Positions 1 to 10,254 of a stretch of DNA of 64,000 bases are shown here, piece by piece. Origin of the DNA: Phanerochaete sordida (taxonomy: Eukaryota > Basidiomycota > Agaricomycetes > Polyporales > Phanerochaetaceae); NCBI GenBank assembly GCA_019973155.2, contig BPQB01000002.1:1178001-1242000 (forward strand), given 5' to 3'. The translations under genes and the position numbers were made by a program. Positions within the stretch are counted from its first letter, which is position 1. Every line of letters starts with the position of its first letter. A model generated the notes under the pieces. The model saw nothing but the letters and a program-made list of their open reading frames with translations, was not told where the DNA came from and searched no databases.

Positions 1-1091
1 GCACAAGCTCGACGCGCTCAAGGCCGCGCTCGCGCAGGCGGAGACGTCGTCCACGCAGCTGCGCGCAGACTCGTCCGGCGAGATCGCGGGCCTGCGCGCG
101 GACCTCGACGCGCAGGCGCGCGCGCTCGAGGGCCTGCAGCACGCGGTGGACGCGGAGGCGGCCGCGAAGGCGGACGCGCTCGCGTCGCTCGCGAGCGTGC
201 GGTCGGAGCTCGCGTCGCAGAGCACGTCGCTGCGCTCGGAGCTCGATTTGCGGGAGCTGTCGCTGAGCTCCGCGGAGAGCGAGCTCGCGGAGGAGCGCGC
301 CGCGAAGGAGGAGATGGCGCGGCTCATGGAGAGCATGCGCGACGAGCTCGCGGAGGTCACCGCGGAGCTCGAGGCGCGCTCGCAGGCGCTGCAGAGCGCG
401 GAGGCGTCGGCCGCGGAGCTGCGCGCGGCGCGGGATGACTGGGAGAACTCGCTCAAAGGCGTGCAGGACCCGGGGTCGAGTCCGGGACACGGGCGCGCGT
501 TGTCTGGTCAGTATCCACGTCGATGTGGGGTTTCGGTCCAGCTGACAGCTTCTGTTCGTAGGCACGACGGCGATCACAAGCGACCAGTCCAGCCCGGCGA
601 GTCTCTACCTGAACCTCAACGGCAGCCGGCTCAGCCACCGCGCGAGCCAGCAGTTCCTGCATCCGTACGACGCGGGCAGCAGCGGCGCGCGGAGCTCGAA
701 GAGCACCTTCGAGCACTACGTCAGCTCGAGCCAGCAGAGCCTGCAGGGCGACGCGTCGGCCGCGTCGCACGACCAGCCCTTCCCGACGCAGGAGCCGGAG
801 GCGCCGCACTCGCCCAAGGCCCTCAGCACCGTCAGCAAACGCAGGTCGGGCGGGATCCGCCAGAAGGTGAACTCGTTCGTCAGGCGGAAGAGCTCCGCGA
901 CGCACGAGCACCACGACCCCGCCGTCGTCAGCTTCCCGACGGGAGACTCCGAGGACTCGACGTCCGCGACGTCGTCCTCAAAACACCACGGGCGGGATCG
1001 CGTGAAGAGTATTATCTCAAAATTCACGCCTCACAAAGCGGTGCGTAGCCAGGACGGAAAGATCGAGCTGTCGCTGACCGGCCTTCTCTAG
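1..1091 (+). CDS. Coiled-coil protein, C-terminal part (5' truncated by window edge)
   Basis: Only the 3' part is in the window. The first in-frame codon begins at base 2. Exons are 2-506 and 562-1091; the 55-nt intron (GTCAGT..GTAG) joins phase 1 to phase 2 and ends at a TAG at 1089-1091. The first ~140 residues are a charged Ala/Glu/Leu/Arg heptad-like coiled coil (for example ELAEERAAKEEMARLMESM). After the intron the protein turns Ser/His-rich and disordered, then ends in a short basic segment (RDRVKSIISKFTPHKA) followed by KIELSLTGLL. No catalytic domain is visible, so it may be a structural or scaffolding protein whose N-terminal domain lies outside the window. I do not recognise the family. 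The alternative donor at 511 breaks the frame and was not used. Confidence 0.65.
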
Positions 1092-1691
1092 CATCGGCAT
1101 GCGTCGTCGTCGTCCTTCCAGTCGTTCACGAGCGCGCAGAGTCCGCCACGGTCGCCGACGTCTCCTGAGGTCCACACCGCCTCTCCCCCCGAAATCCCGC
1201 CCATCATCCCGTCCGGCGGCCGCATGTAGCCTGCTCTGTACGCTCTTTTGTAGCCGTCACGCACCTGTACGACCCGTCGCACCTGCAGCAGGGACCGTTC
1301 TCCTGGATGTTGCGCTAATTTATCCTTCACATTCGCGCCATGTCGCCCATATATTCCAGTGTATTGCGTATGTTCACTGTCGCTCCCATAGACTTTATCG
1401 CCCAGTAGTACCTAGCCATAGTCCCCCGTCAACCCCTCCCCACTTTCTTGATACATCGCATAGTATTGTTGTCTTAATACCAACACCGGTCCCCTGCACC
1501 TAGACGGGCAACAGCGATGGCTTTTGGCGTGGTGCTTCGAGATGGGCTCCAAACGCAGTGACGGGGGATAGCATGCTGTTATGGAAGAGAGGGTGGGCCA
1601 GGATCACTCTTCAGCGAGACCGTCCTGGAAGGGCATGCTGCTTCGGACGGCTAGCCGGGCGCACGCAGATGAAGCTGCCTTCTGGCGCTTG
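1092..1691. other. Intergenic stretch, no gene seen
   Basis: Lies between the 3' ends of the coiled-coil gene (+) and YAE1 (-), so it should mainly hold two 3' UTRs. Short open frames here lack splice support, start context and recognisable motifs. Confidence 0.5.
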
Positions 1692-2267
1692 CTATTTCGA
1701 CGGCAAGGTCAAGCCCAGCGTATGAGCAAGAGCGTGCAGGCGCTGCTCGAGCTGCGCGACGTCTTCAGCGGTGGGCCGGTCTGTCTGCTTCGCCGAGGGA
1801 GCAGCGCCCATCCGGTTCATGAGGTCCTCCAAGCTCTCCATGTTCCGCTTCTCCTGCAGCTCCTCCGACGTCACTACGTCCTCTGCATCCTCCAGGTGCT
1901 CCTTTGCGTGCTCGATCGCCTGCATGTCTGGGGGCACGATGTCGGAGAAGCGGACGTTGGACAGGGCAGAGGATATCGCGCGGACTTCCTCCAGGAGCTG
2001 GGCGCGGTCTGCGAGGTCCTGTGCGGAGCTCGAGGAGAGGAAAGACGCTATCGAAGAGGAGAATCCGCGCAGGAGCCCGAGGTTGCGGCCCAGGGGTGCG
2101 CCGGTCTGCGCAAAACCCTCGTCGAAGCCTTCCTGGAGGGCGCCTTCCTTCCCGGCCGTGATGCCCTCGCGGTAGCCGGCGTTTACGAAGTCTGAGGAGA
2201 GTTTCGACCACTCCGTGTCTTGAAGCGAGGTAGCGTTGTCGTCCCAGGGCGAGTCGTCGAGGTCCAT
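1692..2267 (-). CDS. YAE1: Yae1-type protein, Fe-S cluster adaptor for ABCE1/Rli1
   Basis: Single exon, 191 aa. I chose the ATG at 2267 because the protein then begins MDLDDSPWDDN, the acidic start usual for this family; an upstream in-frame ATG at 2336 would add 23 unconserved residues. The family signature is clear near residues 28-55: DFVNAGYREGITAGKEGAL, then a QEGFDEGFAQTG segment, the repeated G-x-x-x-G pattern of Yae1. In yeast and man Yae1 pairs with Lto1 and bridges the cytosolic iron-sulfur assembly targeting complex to the ribosome-recycling ATPase Rli1/ABCE1. The C-terminal half is a Ser/Glu/Leu-rich helical extension without known motif. The gene is divergent from the RING-like gene at 2659, with a 391-bp shared upstream region. 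Identity is strong from the motif; the partner role is known only from the family. Confidence 0.85.
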   Translation of the reverse strand: MDLDDSPWDDNATSLQDTEWSKLSSDFVNAGYREGITAGKEGALQEGFDEGFAQTGAPLGRNLGLLRGFSSSIASFLSSSSAQDLADRAQLLEEVRAISSALSNVRFSDIVPPDMQAIEHAKEHLEDAEDVVTSEELQEKRNMESLEDLMNRMGAAPSAKQTDRPTAEDVAQLEQRLHALAHTLGLTLPSK

Positions 2268-2658
2268 GGCGAGCGAATTGTGGAGGGCGCAGCAAGCGAT
2301 GTCAAGAAGCCCTCGGATGCGCAGCTTGCGCCACAAAGCGGGCGCTTACTAAAAACATAGACGCTCGACGTTTCCTCTGCAATTTCTGCTCCATGACAAA
2401 CCACGCCAAAATATTTGAACTTACAGCGTGTTGCAGTCTGCCAGGGGCATAAAAACGAACGAAATAACTTGCTGGGTATTGTGGTGGTGAACAACGGCAT
2501 TGCCATATTTGGAATACTGTACAGTCAGTTGTGTTTGTACCTGTTTGTGGAACGCGTTGCCCCGCCGTGGTCTGCGGGCGCTGCCTTTGTTGTCTCCATA
2601 ATTCTCGCGGTTGACTACCTCCTGACGACAAACCCCCTCAACCACCCCATCCACCGCG
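2268..2658. promoter_or_regulatory. Shared divergent promoter region (YAE1 / RING-like gene)
   Basis: A 391-bp spacer between two divergent start codons. It is richer in A+T than the flanking exons and must hold both promoters and 5' UTRs. No TATA box stands out. Confidence 0.5.
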
Positions 2659-4320
2659 ATGCCTCAGCCGTCAACATCCTCACAAACTATTCTGTCTCGC
2701 AGGCCACGACCTGTCGAGGTCATCGATGTCGATGCAATCCCAGAAGCTGACGCCCGCCCAGCCCAGCGTAGGCGGATGAACACCGGTTTGCCACAGGCCG
2801 TCCAACCTGTTGCTGGTCCATCGACGAGCGCAAGACACGAGCCTATAGTCATATATGACAGCGATGAAGAGGTCGAGAGGGGGCTGCTTGGTATGTCATT
2901 GCGTTATCGAGCACTAAACTCTTTTCTCACACTTTCGTCAGCCGACACCCCTCCCCGACGTCCCCATCCCCTGATGCGCGTGCAACCACTCCAACGTCTC
3001 CCATCCCATCGTGATGTTATGAACCCGCAGCGGTTTTCACCACCCCCGGCCATCATTCCGAATGCCAGGCCTTTCAGCTTCGAGGAGCAGCTTATGAACA
3101 GGGCTCGCCGGGCTTTAACCTCGGAGCCCGCGCCAGCTGCTGCACCGCAAGCAGCACCCCGCTCTCACCACCAACCCTCGATGGGACTTGGTGGTGGTCT
3201 CATTGCGATGAACCGGCAAGCTGCGGTTGAAGACGCTCATCGAAGGCGTCATCACCAACCGCCACTGCCACAGGCGCGACGGACAACCGTCTACCGCAAC
3301 GACGAGCCGGGCAGCTCCTCCTCTGGCTTCATGAGCGGCTTCATCAACACCGTCCGCAATATGGTGTGGCCCGCACCTGCTCACCACAACGACCCGGAGG
3401 ACCTTCCATGGGGAAGACACCTCGAAGATCGTTGGGGCTCCCAAGTCGACATTGCCGACCATTGGGCCATGGCATTTAACGAGGACATGGGACCTCCTCC
3501 TGCCTTCCCGAAGCCGAAGGTCGACGTCTACGAGCCGTCGTACACACATCCCGGTACCCCGCCACCCGGCTTCACATGGGATTTCGCGGACTCCGAGTCT
3601 TCGCAGGATGCGACAGTAGTTCCATCCAAGAAGGTCATCGTTGTCGACGAAGACGAAGCGGCTGCCTCGAGTAGCTCGCAGACCCCACCTCAAGCGACCG
3701 CCACCCTTATTTGTGCGCGTTGCATGGACCCGCTGGTGCTCCCGGCACAGACGGCGTCTGACGAGGAGAACAAAGCGCGGAGGGTCTGGTCCCTCCGTTG
3801 CGGCCACATGTACGACGGCAAGTGCATCGCACACCTCATGCGCCCCCAGCCAGAGGTCGTCGAGGTGAAGGCGGAGCCGGTCGACGGAGCGCTTGGCGTC
3901 AAGCCAGCGACTCTTGTCGACCGCAAGGGCAAGGGCAGGGCGGTGGACAGACCCGCACCGTATGTGGTTCCGTCCGCCGCAGCCGCTGGGTCCATCCGCT
4001 CCCGGCTACGTCCGCGCCGTGGGGCCGGCGCTAGCAGCGCCGACATCGGTGCCATGGGCCCGCCCGAACTCCCCGGGGTCGAGTCCTCGTCAAGTTCGCG
4101 AACGTTGCGGGCGTCAGGGGGACGCGACAGAGGTTCCGTTGCTGAAGTCGCGGTGGCGCCCGCCAAGGGCAAGGGCAAGGCAAAGAAGAGTCGGCGGCAG
4201 AGGTTCACCTGGCGGTGTCCTGTGCCCGACTGCGGCCTGGAGCACGTCAGTGTTCTGCCGGCTGGCGAAGAAGAATGGCTAATGGACCCCCACAAGGGTG
4301 CGCTTCCGATGTTTGTCTGA
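2659..4320 (+). CDS. Disordered protein with C-terminal RING-like zinc-binding segment
   Basis: Exons 2659-2890 and 2942-4320. The 51-nt intron (GTATGT..CAG, with an internal ACTAAACT branch-like site) is in frame, so the unspliced reading is also open; spliced length is 536 aa. The N-terminal ~330 residues are Pro/Arg/Ser-rich with two short acidic motifs (VEVIDVDA, IVIYDSDEE) that resemble SUMO-interacting motifs. Potential zinc ligands come late: LICARCMDPL (CxxC), RCGHMYDGKCIAHL (C-x-H-x4-C-x3-H), then after a ~110-residue low-complexity insertion RCPVPDCGLEH (C-x4-C). This resembles a split, non-canonical RING. If functional it would suggest a ubiquitin- or SUMO-pathway role, but the spacing departs from C3HC4, so E3 activity is inference only. 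Confidence 0.7.
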   Translation: MPQPSTSSQTILSRRPRPVEVIDVDAIPEADARPAQRRRMNTGLPQAVQPVAGPSTSARHEPIVIYDSDEEVERGLLGMSLRYRALNSFLTLSSADTPPRRPHPLMRVQPLQRLPSHRDVMNPQRFSPPPAIIPNARPFSFEEQLMNRARRALTSEPAPAAAPQAAPRSHHQPSMGLGGGLIAMNRQAAVEDAHRRRHHQPPLPQARRTTVYRNDEPGSSSSGFMSGFINTVRNMVWPAPAHHNDPEDLPWGRHLEDRWGSQVDIADHWAMAFNEDMGPPPAFPKPKVDVYEPSYTHPGTPPPGFTWDFADSESSQDATVVPSKKVIVVDEDEAAASSSSQTPPQATATLICARCMDPLVLPAQTASDEENKARRVWSLRCGHMYDGKCIAHLMRPQPEVVEVKAEPVDGALGVKPATLVDRKGKGRAVDRPAPYVVPSAAAAGSIRSRLRPRRGAGASSADIGAMGPPELPGVESSSSSRTLRASGGRDRGSVAEVAVAPAKGKGKAKKSRRQRFTWRCPVPDCGLEHVSVLPAGEEEWLMDPHKGALPMFV

Positions 4321-4959
4321 TGATTTCACTTGTTGTACAACAGACTGTTCCGGCCGTGGGTTTCGAGAGGATCGTGGCACTTTTGTGGGCTGCACTGTTT
4401 GTAGATTTAATCCCATTCCGCTGGTTCGATTGTCACTCTCTTCGACCGCCTCAAGCCGCACATCAAGACTGTGTTCCGCTTCAAGACGCAGAGTTCGCAC
4501 CGTTGTCGTCGCTCTCGATTTCCCACGCGTTTCATCCTGTCCGCTCTGCTCGCGCAACATTCCAATTGTCTGCCTGTGATCGCCACTGCCTGCTACCCTC
4601 AAGAGCCAAGAGACTGCCCTGGCCGCGATACTGGCCGACGAGCTGCTGCACGAACGGGACTACGCGTACTATCTTGGCTGACAGCTGCAGGCGATGATCC
4701 GGGTCTGGAGCTTGAAGGTGGCGGGCACGCTTCGAGCACTCCAAAAGTGTGGCCACGGACCACCCGCATGTCAGCCTCGTTTCGCCGCAGAAGGTAATAG
4801 ACCCTTTCTGGCTTGGATCGTCCTTGCCCGCTATTAACGGTTTCAGCCTCCTGCGACCCTGCCCTTGCCTTTCCTCCCGACCACCACTGCACGCGTCGTC
4901 TCGTCCTGTCTGCTTTCTTCCTTGCATACCCTGTTCTTGCTGCTTGCTTCTGCCTTGCG
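4321..4959. other. Intergenic region, no gene seen
   Basis: 639 bp between two plus-strand genes. It is less GC-rich than the coding DNA, with C/T-rich tracts around 4860-4950 just upstream of the next start codon, typical of basidiomycete promoters and leaders. No conserved coding segment was found. Confidence 0.5.
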
Positions 4960-6271
4960 ATGGATTCTGATCTTGGCGAGAGACGCGGACCTAGGATACC
5001 TGTGCGCATTGCGAAGAGCCCTGAGAGATGGCTGAAGAAGGTGCGTGCCGTTTGCCGACTTTCCAGAGGCGACGCTTACCTTGGATGCAGCTCCGTCGCT
5101 GGAAGTCGATGCCGACGTCGCAACTTGCACCCTCAGACCGCCCTCTCTTTGAATGCCAACGCTGCGCCGCCGTGAACGTCTACGGCGCCCTCTGCACCTG
5201 GTGCGGCCACGCCTGCGACGCCATCGTCAACACGCCCGCCGCCCGCCGCAGAGTCTCCGCACCGCAGCTGCTGAGCGACGCGCAGAAGGAGCAATTACGT
5301 CTCATCGAGAAGAACGCGGCGATCATCCGGGCACTCATCTCCAGCCAGGCCGGACCTACGGCGGAGACGCCCCCAGTGAAACGGCACAGGAATCGCGACG
5401 CGGCGATCTATACGCTCGACGCCACTACGGGGATGGTGCGCACGGTGAGTGGCGCGCGTCAGCTCTGTCCCAAAATAAACCGGTTTTACTGTGGCACCTG
5501 CAGAACGGCAAGGCGAAGGTCTTCATGCGGTCCAGCATCGTCACCGCGGTGGAGGCTGCCAGCACGCCATGCTCACCGGTCTCTATGTCCTCCGACGGCA
5601 AGGCAGAGGCAATGGCGACCCCATCCCCATCTCCAAGTCCGAGGCGCACTCTGCGCAGGCGCAAGCGAATCTCTATCACTCCACGTCGGTCGTCCCGCTC
5701 TCTACGCACTCGATCATCCAAGGGCACCCTCGCTATGCCCTCTCGCCCTGACAGCAGTGACGTGCGGGCAGCCACGCCTGACAGTGTTCGTACCGGCCAT
5801 ACCACGGCACTGCACCCTTCTCCCAGCCCTCGCTCCGTTACTTCGGCCCGCCTTGGCTCGCCTGCACGACCGCTCTACACCGCGATCCGGAAGCGGACAG
5901 ACTCGGACGCGTTCTCTCTGAGCTCCCTCCGCTCTGCGTCCCCGTTCTGCCAGCCGGCCCCCGAGCGCCCGACGAGCATCACCTCCTCGTGCGCCCTCGC
6001 CGAATCCGACGAGGACGAGCTGGACATCAAGGACCTGCTCCCCATGGCACCGAGCCGCAGCCACTTCCGTGCCTCGAGCGGATGCTCCCTGAGCGGGGAG
6101 ACCGAGCTCCGGATGGCGCTTTCCAGGAAGCGGAGCAACACGGTGGGAGGCCCGACCCCGGAGTACGTCTATCGCGACAGGGAGCAACACAAGGAGTTCG
6201 CGAGTATCATGCAGACCATGAAGAAGATTAGTCAAGGCATGAAGAGTCTAGTGAAGTCTCGGGATGGTTGA
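4960..6271 (+). CDS. Hypothetical protein with N-terminal CxxC...CxxC knuckle
   Basis: Exons 4960-5040, 5091-5444 and 5504-6271, with introns of 50 nt (GTGCGT..GCAG) and 59 nt (GTGAGT..GCAG), both phase 0; 400 aa. The ATG at 4960 gives MDSDLGERRGPRIPVRIAKS. Near residue 45 lies FECQRCAAVNVYGALCTWCG, a C-x2-C-x9-C-x2-C pattern likely to bind zinc. A basic helical stretch follows (AQKEQLRLIEKNAAIIRALI), then a Ser/Pro/Arg-rich region with many possible phosphosites (SPSPSPRRTLRRRKR). The C-terminus is more structured (YRDREQHKEFASIMQTMKK). I do not recognise a named family; it looks like a fungal-specific regulatory protein, possibly nuclear from its basic clusters. No function is assigned. Confidence 0.65.
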
Positions 6272-6557
6272 TGCCAGAGCTTCTGTCCGCTTGTACTGTC
6301 TGCTATCCGATTGGGACCTTGGCCAGCTTTCGCTTTCGACTCTGCTTTCGATATGCTATGGATAATTGTGCTATTTGCTTTCGCTATGTTTTATGCCATG
6401 CTGTAGCTTTCTTGACTATGCAACAATGTATGAGGGCTCGCAGTGCCCACTTGTTGACCGTGTGCTGGTTTGGTTGGAATTTCTTAATGAGGCAAAGCCT
6501 TGGTGGCGCTTGCGAGGTGAGAGCGATGTGCACTTGTCCACCACGTTCTCTGCGAAC

Positions 6558-7212
6558 ATGTCCAAGGAGCCATCACGACATCAGTACTCAAGCAAGCTCA
6601 CCTATCAGCAGAATGTCCCAGCGTTCCTGCAGCGGCTCCAGAACAAGGTGACCGGCGGCGCCGACGAAGAGGACGACGAGTACGAGTACGACGGCAGCGG
6701 CCGCCCGCCGATACCCAAGCGGCCCGCGATACCCACGCGCCCCGACGACGACCCCGGGAGCGCAGACGAGGAGCAGGAGGACAGGGACGACGAGGCGCCG
6801 CAGATCGTGGTGCTGAAGGAGGGCAAGCACCTGTCCGAGCGCGAGGTCGAGAACGAGAAGCGCGCAGGTGAGTGCATGCTCTCCATGCCAACTGGCGACC
6901 TCTGACCGCTCGCCGTGCTTCGCGCGATTATCAGCGAAAGGCCTCCCGCCGCTGCCCGACGCGGACGAGGGCTCCGCGCCCGCGGGCGAGCACGAGGCTG
7001 CGGCACGGCCGAAGGAGGCGGCGAAGGCGAAGGGACCGGCGCTGTCGTTCTCGTCTGGCGGCTCGGCCGCGAAGTCCACCGCGAAGAAACGGAAGGTCGT
7101 CGACAGCGCCGACGACAAGGACGGCGGTGCTGCTGCCAGCAAGCCTGCGAAGAGCAGCAAGAAGCCCAAGAAGCAGCAGAAGAAACTGCTCTCGTTCGGC
7201 GATGACGCGTGA
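6558..7212 (+). CDS. DUF4604 / KIAA1143-like protein
   Basis: Exons 6558-6867 and 6935-7212; intron 67 nt (GTGAGT..TCAG), phase 1; 195 aa. The start MSKEPSRHQ and the following LTYQQNVPAFLQRLQNKV match the family's N-terminus (an Ala-Phe-Leu segment near residue 22). The central block PQIVVLKEGKHLSEREVE is the most conserved part of DUF4604 proteins, and the protein ends in the usual Lys-rich tail with LLSFGDD. The family is widespread in eukaryotes, small and charged; its molecular role is not established. A Pro-rich segment (PPIPKRPAIPTRP) sits between the two conserved blocks. The family call rests on block order and sequence; no function is claimed. Confidence 0.8.
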
Positions 7213-7830
7213 GGCAGGCCCCGGGGCTGCCGCGTTCGCTCTGAATGTACAGGGTGGATCGTGCCTGTATGTGGCGACCTCTGCCCCTCGTATGTTCCCC
7301 TCTGACATGGCGCAGGGCACTGCCATGTGCACCCGCTCAATTGCGCTCAGTCATCCCCTACACCAACGCTGTCGCGAACCCGACTGTGCTCGGACGAACC
7401 GCTGACTGCGCGACGTCGCTGATGGCAGATCCCATCTTCTTGGAGTACGACGGCGGGGTAGTGACAGTTTGTGGCAACAGTCTCGACTCTGCCTTGTCAT
7501 GACATGGACCAGCGCCGGGGGTCGAGATGTTTGCCTTGCTGGGCGATTCACCCGGGTCTAGTGTAGTGCTACCGGTCACTAGTCTCTTGGGTTGATAGCG
7601 TACTGTCAAGCGGTAGATAGCAATACATGTATGCTATCATGGCGTAGTGCGCATGTCAAGTCTCCGTAGGCGAGTCTGTAGGGCGCCCTCCCGCTGTCTG
7701 TTCAAATAAATACAAACAACGTTCGCAACAGACCGTCACCAGGCCTCGCCGAGCTCGCACCTCGCTCTGTTCATTCGCTCTCTAGACTTCAAATTTCAAA
7801 ACAAAACTCACAGACAATTCCAATTGCGGG
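7213..7830. other. Intergenic region, no gene seen
   Basis: 618 bp between two plus-strand genes. From about 7700 the DNA turns A/C-rich (aaataaatacaaacaacg, then aaatttcaaaacaaaactca), probably the promoter and leader of the downstream gene. No coding signal was seen. Confidence 0.5.
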
Positions 7831-8428
7831 ATGCAAAGAACTCTGCAGAGGCTCGCTGAATCAGTTGGGAGGACTCCACTGACGCTGCAGCAAGCTCAGG
7901 CGTCCCTTCTGCCTCCGATCCCGTGGGTACCTATCACTTCCGATTACCAAAGTCCTACTGACGAGACCCGCGCTCAGGCTGTACAGAGCCCTTTTACGGG
8001 CGCACAGGCAGCTGCCGCAGGAGATGCGCTCGCTCGGGGATGTATACGTCAAGTCAGGTGCATGTTGATTTCTTGCTAACCCACTGCTTCGATGTACCAA
8101 TGACTGTACCTTATAGAATTCCGCAATCATCGCCGTGTAGACAATCCGCTACACATCATTGGGTTTTTGTCCCAGTGGAAGATGTACCTTGATGCGCTTC
8201 CCCGTGACCCAGAGCAGCCGTTCACAGGGCGCAAGCTGGATCCCGAACTCATCGAGAAGGTAACTTTTCGGGTGCACGCAGTGCTTACAGTCCACTTACG
8301 ACCCGGGCGCGCAGATGTCTGCGGAGCAAATCGGGCAGCTGTACGAGCTCATGCACGCAACCAAAGACGTTTGGAAACCAGCCTCTCCGGCTGAGGACGA
8401 CTCCACAGATAAGAACCATCAATCATGA
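7831..8428 (+). CDS. SDH7: Succinate dehydrogenase assembly factor 3 (Acn9/SDHAF3), LYR protein
   Basis: Exons 7831-7922, 7978-8057, 8117-8259 and 8315-8428; all phases close; 142 aa. After splicing, exon 1 runs LLPPIP into [13 protein letters not shown], the Leu-Tyr-Arg motif that defines mitochondrial LYR proteins. [18 protein letters not shown] and [17 protein letters not shown] follow, the Acn9 core. SDHAF3 acts in the mitochondrial matrix and helps mature or protect the Fe-S subunit of succinate dehydrogenase. The N-terminus ([17 protein letters not shown]) is basic and amphipathic, as for import. Length agrees with fungal homologs (~130-145 aa). The first donor is GTGGGT, a less common form, but it is the only one that restores the LYR motif. 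The C-terminal dozen residues are acidic and variable. Confidence 0.9.
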
Positions 8429-8924
8429 ATAATCCTGTACGCCGCCCTAGACTTAGAGTGCTGTCGTGTTGGAACAGAGCCAACATGTCTCCCTCCTATC
8501 TCACGCGGGGCGGACACGGTGACCAGGGACCCAAAACCTACTAAAATTACTCGCGAAAATTTTATCGTTATCGCACCCACAGTTGAACGCGTCGGCGAGC
8601 GAGTGGATGGCCTTCGCGACAAGTTCCAAGGTTCACTCGCGGCCTGTTTCGTGCTGTGCGGCGCGGTGAGTAGCGCCTGCAAGCGCCCGGCCCTTGGCGG
8701 AATTCACAAGCGGGCACGCGACGCGATAACCGCTGATCCATTCGATCGGGAGACATTCGGTATTCCTCCTCTCCCCGGCCTGAGTGATCCATGACCTCCC
8801 TCGCCAAGTGTTCACGCGTGCACGGCACTATATATTGACCAGGTCACCAGCCTGTATTCCCCATCCCCATCCCCACCCCCAGCCCACCAACACCACCACC
8901 TCTAGACACCACACCCTAATCGCC
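8429..8924. other. Intergenic region upstream of cyanase
   Basis: 496 bp between two plus-strand genes. It holds a TATA-like box at 8829-8835 and a C/A-rich leader (runs of cccca and ccaccaacacc at 8860-8905). No gene seen. Confidence 0.55.
8829..8835 (+). promoter_or_regulatory. TATA-like box of the cyanase gene
   Basis: TATATAT, 90 bp before the ATG at 8925, followed by a C-rich stretch. Placement fits a core promoter; it is not tested by any other signal in the window. Confidence 0.5.
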
Positions 8925-9844
8925 ATGGCCGCCCCCGCCGACGCCTCTGCTCTCGTACGTGCCCTCTCCGCTCCTATTTGTGCGGCACGCTGACACAGAC
9001 ACAGAGGATCAACCCACAGACCGAGCCGTACTCCAACCTGCCCTCGATCTGCGTCCAGCTCGCCGAGGCGAAGGCGCGACTGGGTGCGTCCCCCCTCTCC
9101 GCGCATGCGCCCCACACTCACAGGCAGCGCAGGCCTCTCCTTCCAGGACATCGGCAACGCCATCGGACGCGACGAGGTCTGGGTCGCCGCCGCGTTCTAC
9201 GCGCAGGTGCGCCGTGCGCCGCCCTTCGCGCCTTTCCCCGCTGACCTGACCGCGCTCTGTGCAGGCGAAGCTGACGAAGGACGACATCCACGGCCTCGCG
9301 AAGGTGCTCGAGCTCGACCAGACGCAGCTTGAGGCCGAGCTCGGCGCAAATTGGTTCCCCCGCCGCGGGCTCGGGCCGATGCCGCCCAACGACCCGGTGC
9401 TCTACCGTCTGTACGAGGTGCGTGCCTTGCGCCCGCGCCGTGCGAAGGCGTGCGCGCGCTGACGGGCTTTCTCGCGCTGTCGCACAGGGCGTATTGGTGT
9501 ACGGACACGCGATCAAGGTGCGTGCTAGTGCTGCCGCTCCACGCGCTGTATGCTGACATGGCGCGGTGCTCCGCAGGCGGTCGTTCACGAGAAGGTCCGT
9601 CCACCGTGCCGCGTCTGACGCGCTGCCGTCTGAGAATCCTTCTCACGCGCATCGGCCCATCTCACAGTTTGGGGACGGCATTATCTCCATGATTGACTGC
9701 ACAGTCAAAATCGACAAGAAGGAAGACCCCAAGGGCGACCGCGTGCTGCTCACATTCGAGTGCGTATCGTGCTGTAGCTTCCATGACGTCTATTCACGTT
9801 CGCACGTTTGTAGCGGCAAGTTCTTGAAGTACGCAACGTGGTAA
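8925..9844 (+). CDS. CYN1: Cyanate hydratase (cyanase)
   Basis: Eight exons: 8925-8954, 9005-9083, 9133-9206, 9265-9417, 9488-9517, 9577-9594, 9668-9759, 9814-9844; 168 aa. One exon is only 18 nt (AVVHEK). Cyanase converts cyanate and bicarbonate to ammonia and CO2 via carbamate, detoxifying cyanate and feeding nitrogen metabolism in the cytosol. The N-terminal helical domain ([20 protein letters not shown]) precedes the catalytic domain. Arg109, Glu112 (VLYRLYE) and Ser135 (GDGIISMID) occupy the spacing of E. coli Arg96, Glu99 and Ser122, each offset by exactly 13. The protein ends KFLKYATW as in other eukaryotic cyanases. All three catalytic residues are present and the gene is intact. No signal peptide is seen. 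Confidence 0.95.
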
Positions 9845-10254
9845 TATAGCGAGACACCATCTGTCTATCATGTCAATGGAACTCTGGATTTCTCATGGGA
9901 CCGCGTGGTTCGGAATCTGTGTGCAGCGCCAGTTCGATCTTGTGGCATCAAGACTTCAGCTGAAATCAGCCATGGTGGGAGCGGCCTTATGGCTGCGTCC
10001 TTGAATCCGACTTCCAACACCAGCATCACGCTGTCTCCTGCAGAAGCTACGATATATTCGTGCAGAATTTCCGAGATGGGGACACAATGTCGTAAGTAAA
10101 CAAGAGGATTAGTTTCATGATGAAGAGCGATAGTATCGGAACTTGCGGTTTAGCTATCAGGTAACAAAGCACTGAAATCCTAGGCTAGCGAATGTGCGAG
10201 AAAATTGCGAGCAAATAAAAGACTTAAGCGAGACAAGGAAGACACGGTCGAGCG
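9845..10254. other. Convergent 3' region, no gene seen
   Basis: 410 bp between the cyanase stop (+) and the tubulin stop (-). It is A+T-richer than its surroundings and should carry both polyadenylation regions. Confidence 0.5.

Noticed and set aside
465..495. B-box-like sequence (ggggtcgagtcc) suggesting a tRNA
   Set aside because: No A-box or foldable arms upstream; it lies in the coding exon of the coiled-coil gene.
461..561. Alternative intron of the first gene starting at GTGCAG (461)
   Set aside because: It breaks the reading frame of the downstream exon; the donor at 507 keeps it.
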